In this document: piece after piece, positions 63,327 to 64,000 of the stretch
Position numbering within the stretch: position 1 is the stretch's first letter
How the letters are laid out: every line of letters begins with the position of its first letter
The notes under the pieces: model-generated
Told to the model about the DNA's origin: nothing
Seen by the model: the letters and a program-made list of their open reading frames with translations, nothing else
Database searches by the model: none
NCBI GenBank assembly: GCA_964448055.1
Contig: CAYUVB010000001.1
Location: forward strand, 40,091-104,090
DNA: 64,000 bases
DNA from: WANQ01 sp964448055
GTDB lineage: Archaea; Thermoproteota; Thermoprotei_A; Sulfolobales; WANQ01
Direction: 5' to 3'
Translations under genes and position numbers: made by a program

Positions 63327-64000
63327 CTAGAATGAAATTGTTTTGAGTATAGGTTCAGCTAACTCTAACACACGTAAAGCATCCTCCAATGTAGGAGACT
63401 TACTTTTACCCTCAACTAGTAGTCTAATCCATTCCTTTATCTCCTTCTTTAGTGGTTCTTCTCCGCGAAGCTTAACAATTCTTTCTTCATACGGTGTTTT
63501 ATAGACTATGACATTAGTATCAGTATTTCCTCTTATAAAGTACTCTTTTGCTATAACGTCTATCTCACGTACTTTTACAGGACAAATGCCATCAACATGT
63601 ATCATCACGGGTATTCCATCGTATTCTAATATTATCTTAACTACTTCATCGCCGCCTATTCTTGTATGGTACCATTTAATCAACTTTGCATCCGCATCCC
63701 CAAATAGATGATTAGCAATATCTATGTCGTGTACTGCTAAATCAAGGATAATACTATTCCTTCGTGCAGAGGGTGGTCTTCTGCTAAGACGTCTTAATTC
63801 TATTACATTTAAGTCTATCCGTTTAATATTCTCTACGAGATACTCTACGACTGGATTAAACCTCATTATAAATCCTGGTACAGCCTTAACGTTCTTCTCT
63901 TTAACGGTACTAATTAGCTCCTTTATTTCAGTTACGCTACGAGCTACAGGTTTCTCGACAAAAACGTTTAATCCTTGCTTAACTAGTTTTAGTGCTGTTT
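63327..64000 (-). CDS. Gfo/Idh/MocA-family oxidoreductase, 5' end outside window
   Basis: The frame is open from the window end to the stop at 63327. The upstream part reads KLVKQGLNVFVEKPVARSV, with the EKP motif of the Gfo/Idh/MocA family, then VPGFIMRFNP, and the HDIDIANHLFG segment holds a conserved His near the active site. About 224 residues are visible; the N-terminal Rossmann fold is missing. The ATG at 63866 is internal, not the start. The family oxidises sugars or sugar nucleotides with NAD(P); the substrate is unknown. Confidence 0.88.
   Translation of the reverse strand, partial: TALKLVKQGLNVFVEKPVARSVTEIKELISTVKEKNVKAVPGFIMRFNPVVEYLVENIKRIDLNVIELRRLSRRPPSARRNSIILDLAVHDIDIANHLFGDADAKLIKWYHTRIGGDEVVKIILEYDGIPVMIHVDGICPVKVREIDVIAKEYFIRGNTDTNVIVYKTPYEERIVKLRGEEPLKKEIKEWIRLLVEGKSKSPTLEDALRVLELAEPILKTISF

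Noticed and set aside
63327..63866. Complete 179-residue gene starting at ATG 63866
   Set aside because: The frame stays open upstream to the window end and encodes the family motif FVEKP, so the ATG is internal to a longer oxidoreductase.
1..64000. Insertion sequences, prophage, integrase-flanked island or CRISPR array
   Set aside because: No transposase, integrase or phage structural gene was recognised, and no regularly spaced direct repeats of CRISPR length were seen on reading through the window.

Overview
The window reads as a chromosomal stretch of a hyperthermophilic Thermoproteota (crenarchaeote), most like Desulfurococcales. Support: low GC in the genes, archaeal-type genes throughout (ribosomal protein L35Ae, ATP-dependent DNA ligase, deoxyhypusine synthase, mevalonate kinase, CTP-dependent riboflavin kinase, XPD-like helicase, PAC2-type proteasome-assembly protein, box H/ACA and C/D guide RNA candidates), TATA/BRE-type promoters, and many TTG and GTG starts with 1-10 base gene overlaps. 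The genus cannot be named from sequence alone. Two 100-base runs of N show a draft assembly; one is a false gap between contigs overlapping by exactly 55 bases.

Layout. 1-5.4 kb: AMMECR1-like protein (5' truncated), L35Ae, DNA ligase, a small hypothetical, adenylate kinase 6-like kinase, and an ADP-forming acyl-CoA synthetase alpha subunit split by the false gap. 5.4-10.4 kb: a gene remnant, a membrane protein, and a minus-strand metabolic group (diaminopimelate-dehydrogenase-like oxidoreductase, gamma-glutamyltranspeptidase-like protein, class III aminotransferase). 10.5-13.5 kb: hypothetical protein and a three-gene ABC exporter operon. 13.7-24.9 kb: DUF357/nucleotidyltransferase fusion, deoxyhypusine synthase, sufC-sufB, mevalonate kinase, GfcR-type regulator, radical SAM protein, cysteine-cluster protein, lysyl-tRNA synthetase, hydrogenase-maturation-type protease. 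24.9-25.6 kb: a gene-free, RNA-rich interval holding a box C/D and a box H/ACA guide RNA candidate on the minus strand, both with plausible 23S rRNA targets.

26-41.5 kb: two cell-envelope modules built from DUF58, DUF4129 and membrane proteins. The second carries the only MoxR ATPase. Between them lie a nucleoside phosphorylase, a secreted membrane-anchored Lon-type protease and a pair of VTE5-like/VTE6-like lipid-alcohol kinases, which with mevalonate kinase suggests isoprenoid salvage. 41.8-45.7 kb: CutA and a ferrous-iron uptake regulon (FeoC-like, FeoB, DtxR-family regulator, FeoA) with an inverted-repeat operator between feoB and the regulator. 45.7-56.9 kb: two short-chain dehydrogenases, HtpX, PAC2 protein, RibK, DHH phosphoesterase, XPD-like helicase, membrane proteins, a 47-residue coiled-coil protein, rhomboid protease and tandem alpha/beta-hydrolase paralogues.

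57-60 kb holds the least explained system: an isolated BrxL-like AAA+ ATPase lacking the Lon protease domain, in a tight operon with a 541-residue protein made of about six repeated alpha/beta units. The end holds a cytoplasmic sulfite-oxidase-fold enzyme, cysteinyl-tRNA synthetase, a gap-truncated DNA-binding protein and a partial Gfo/Idh/MocA oxidoreductase. No tRNA, rRNA, CRISPR array, insertion sequence or prophage was seen.
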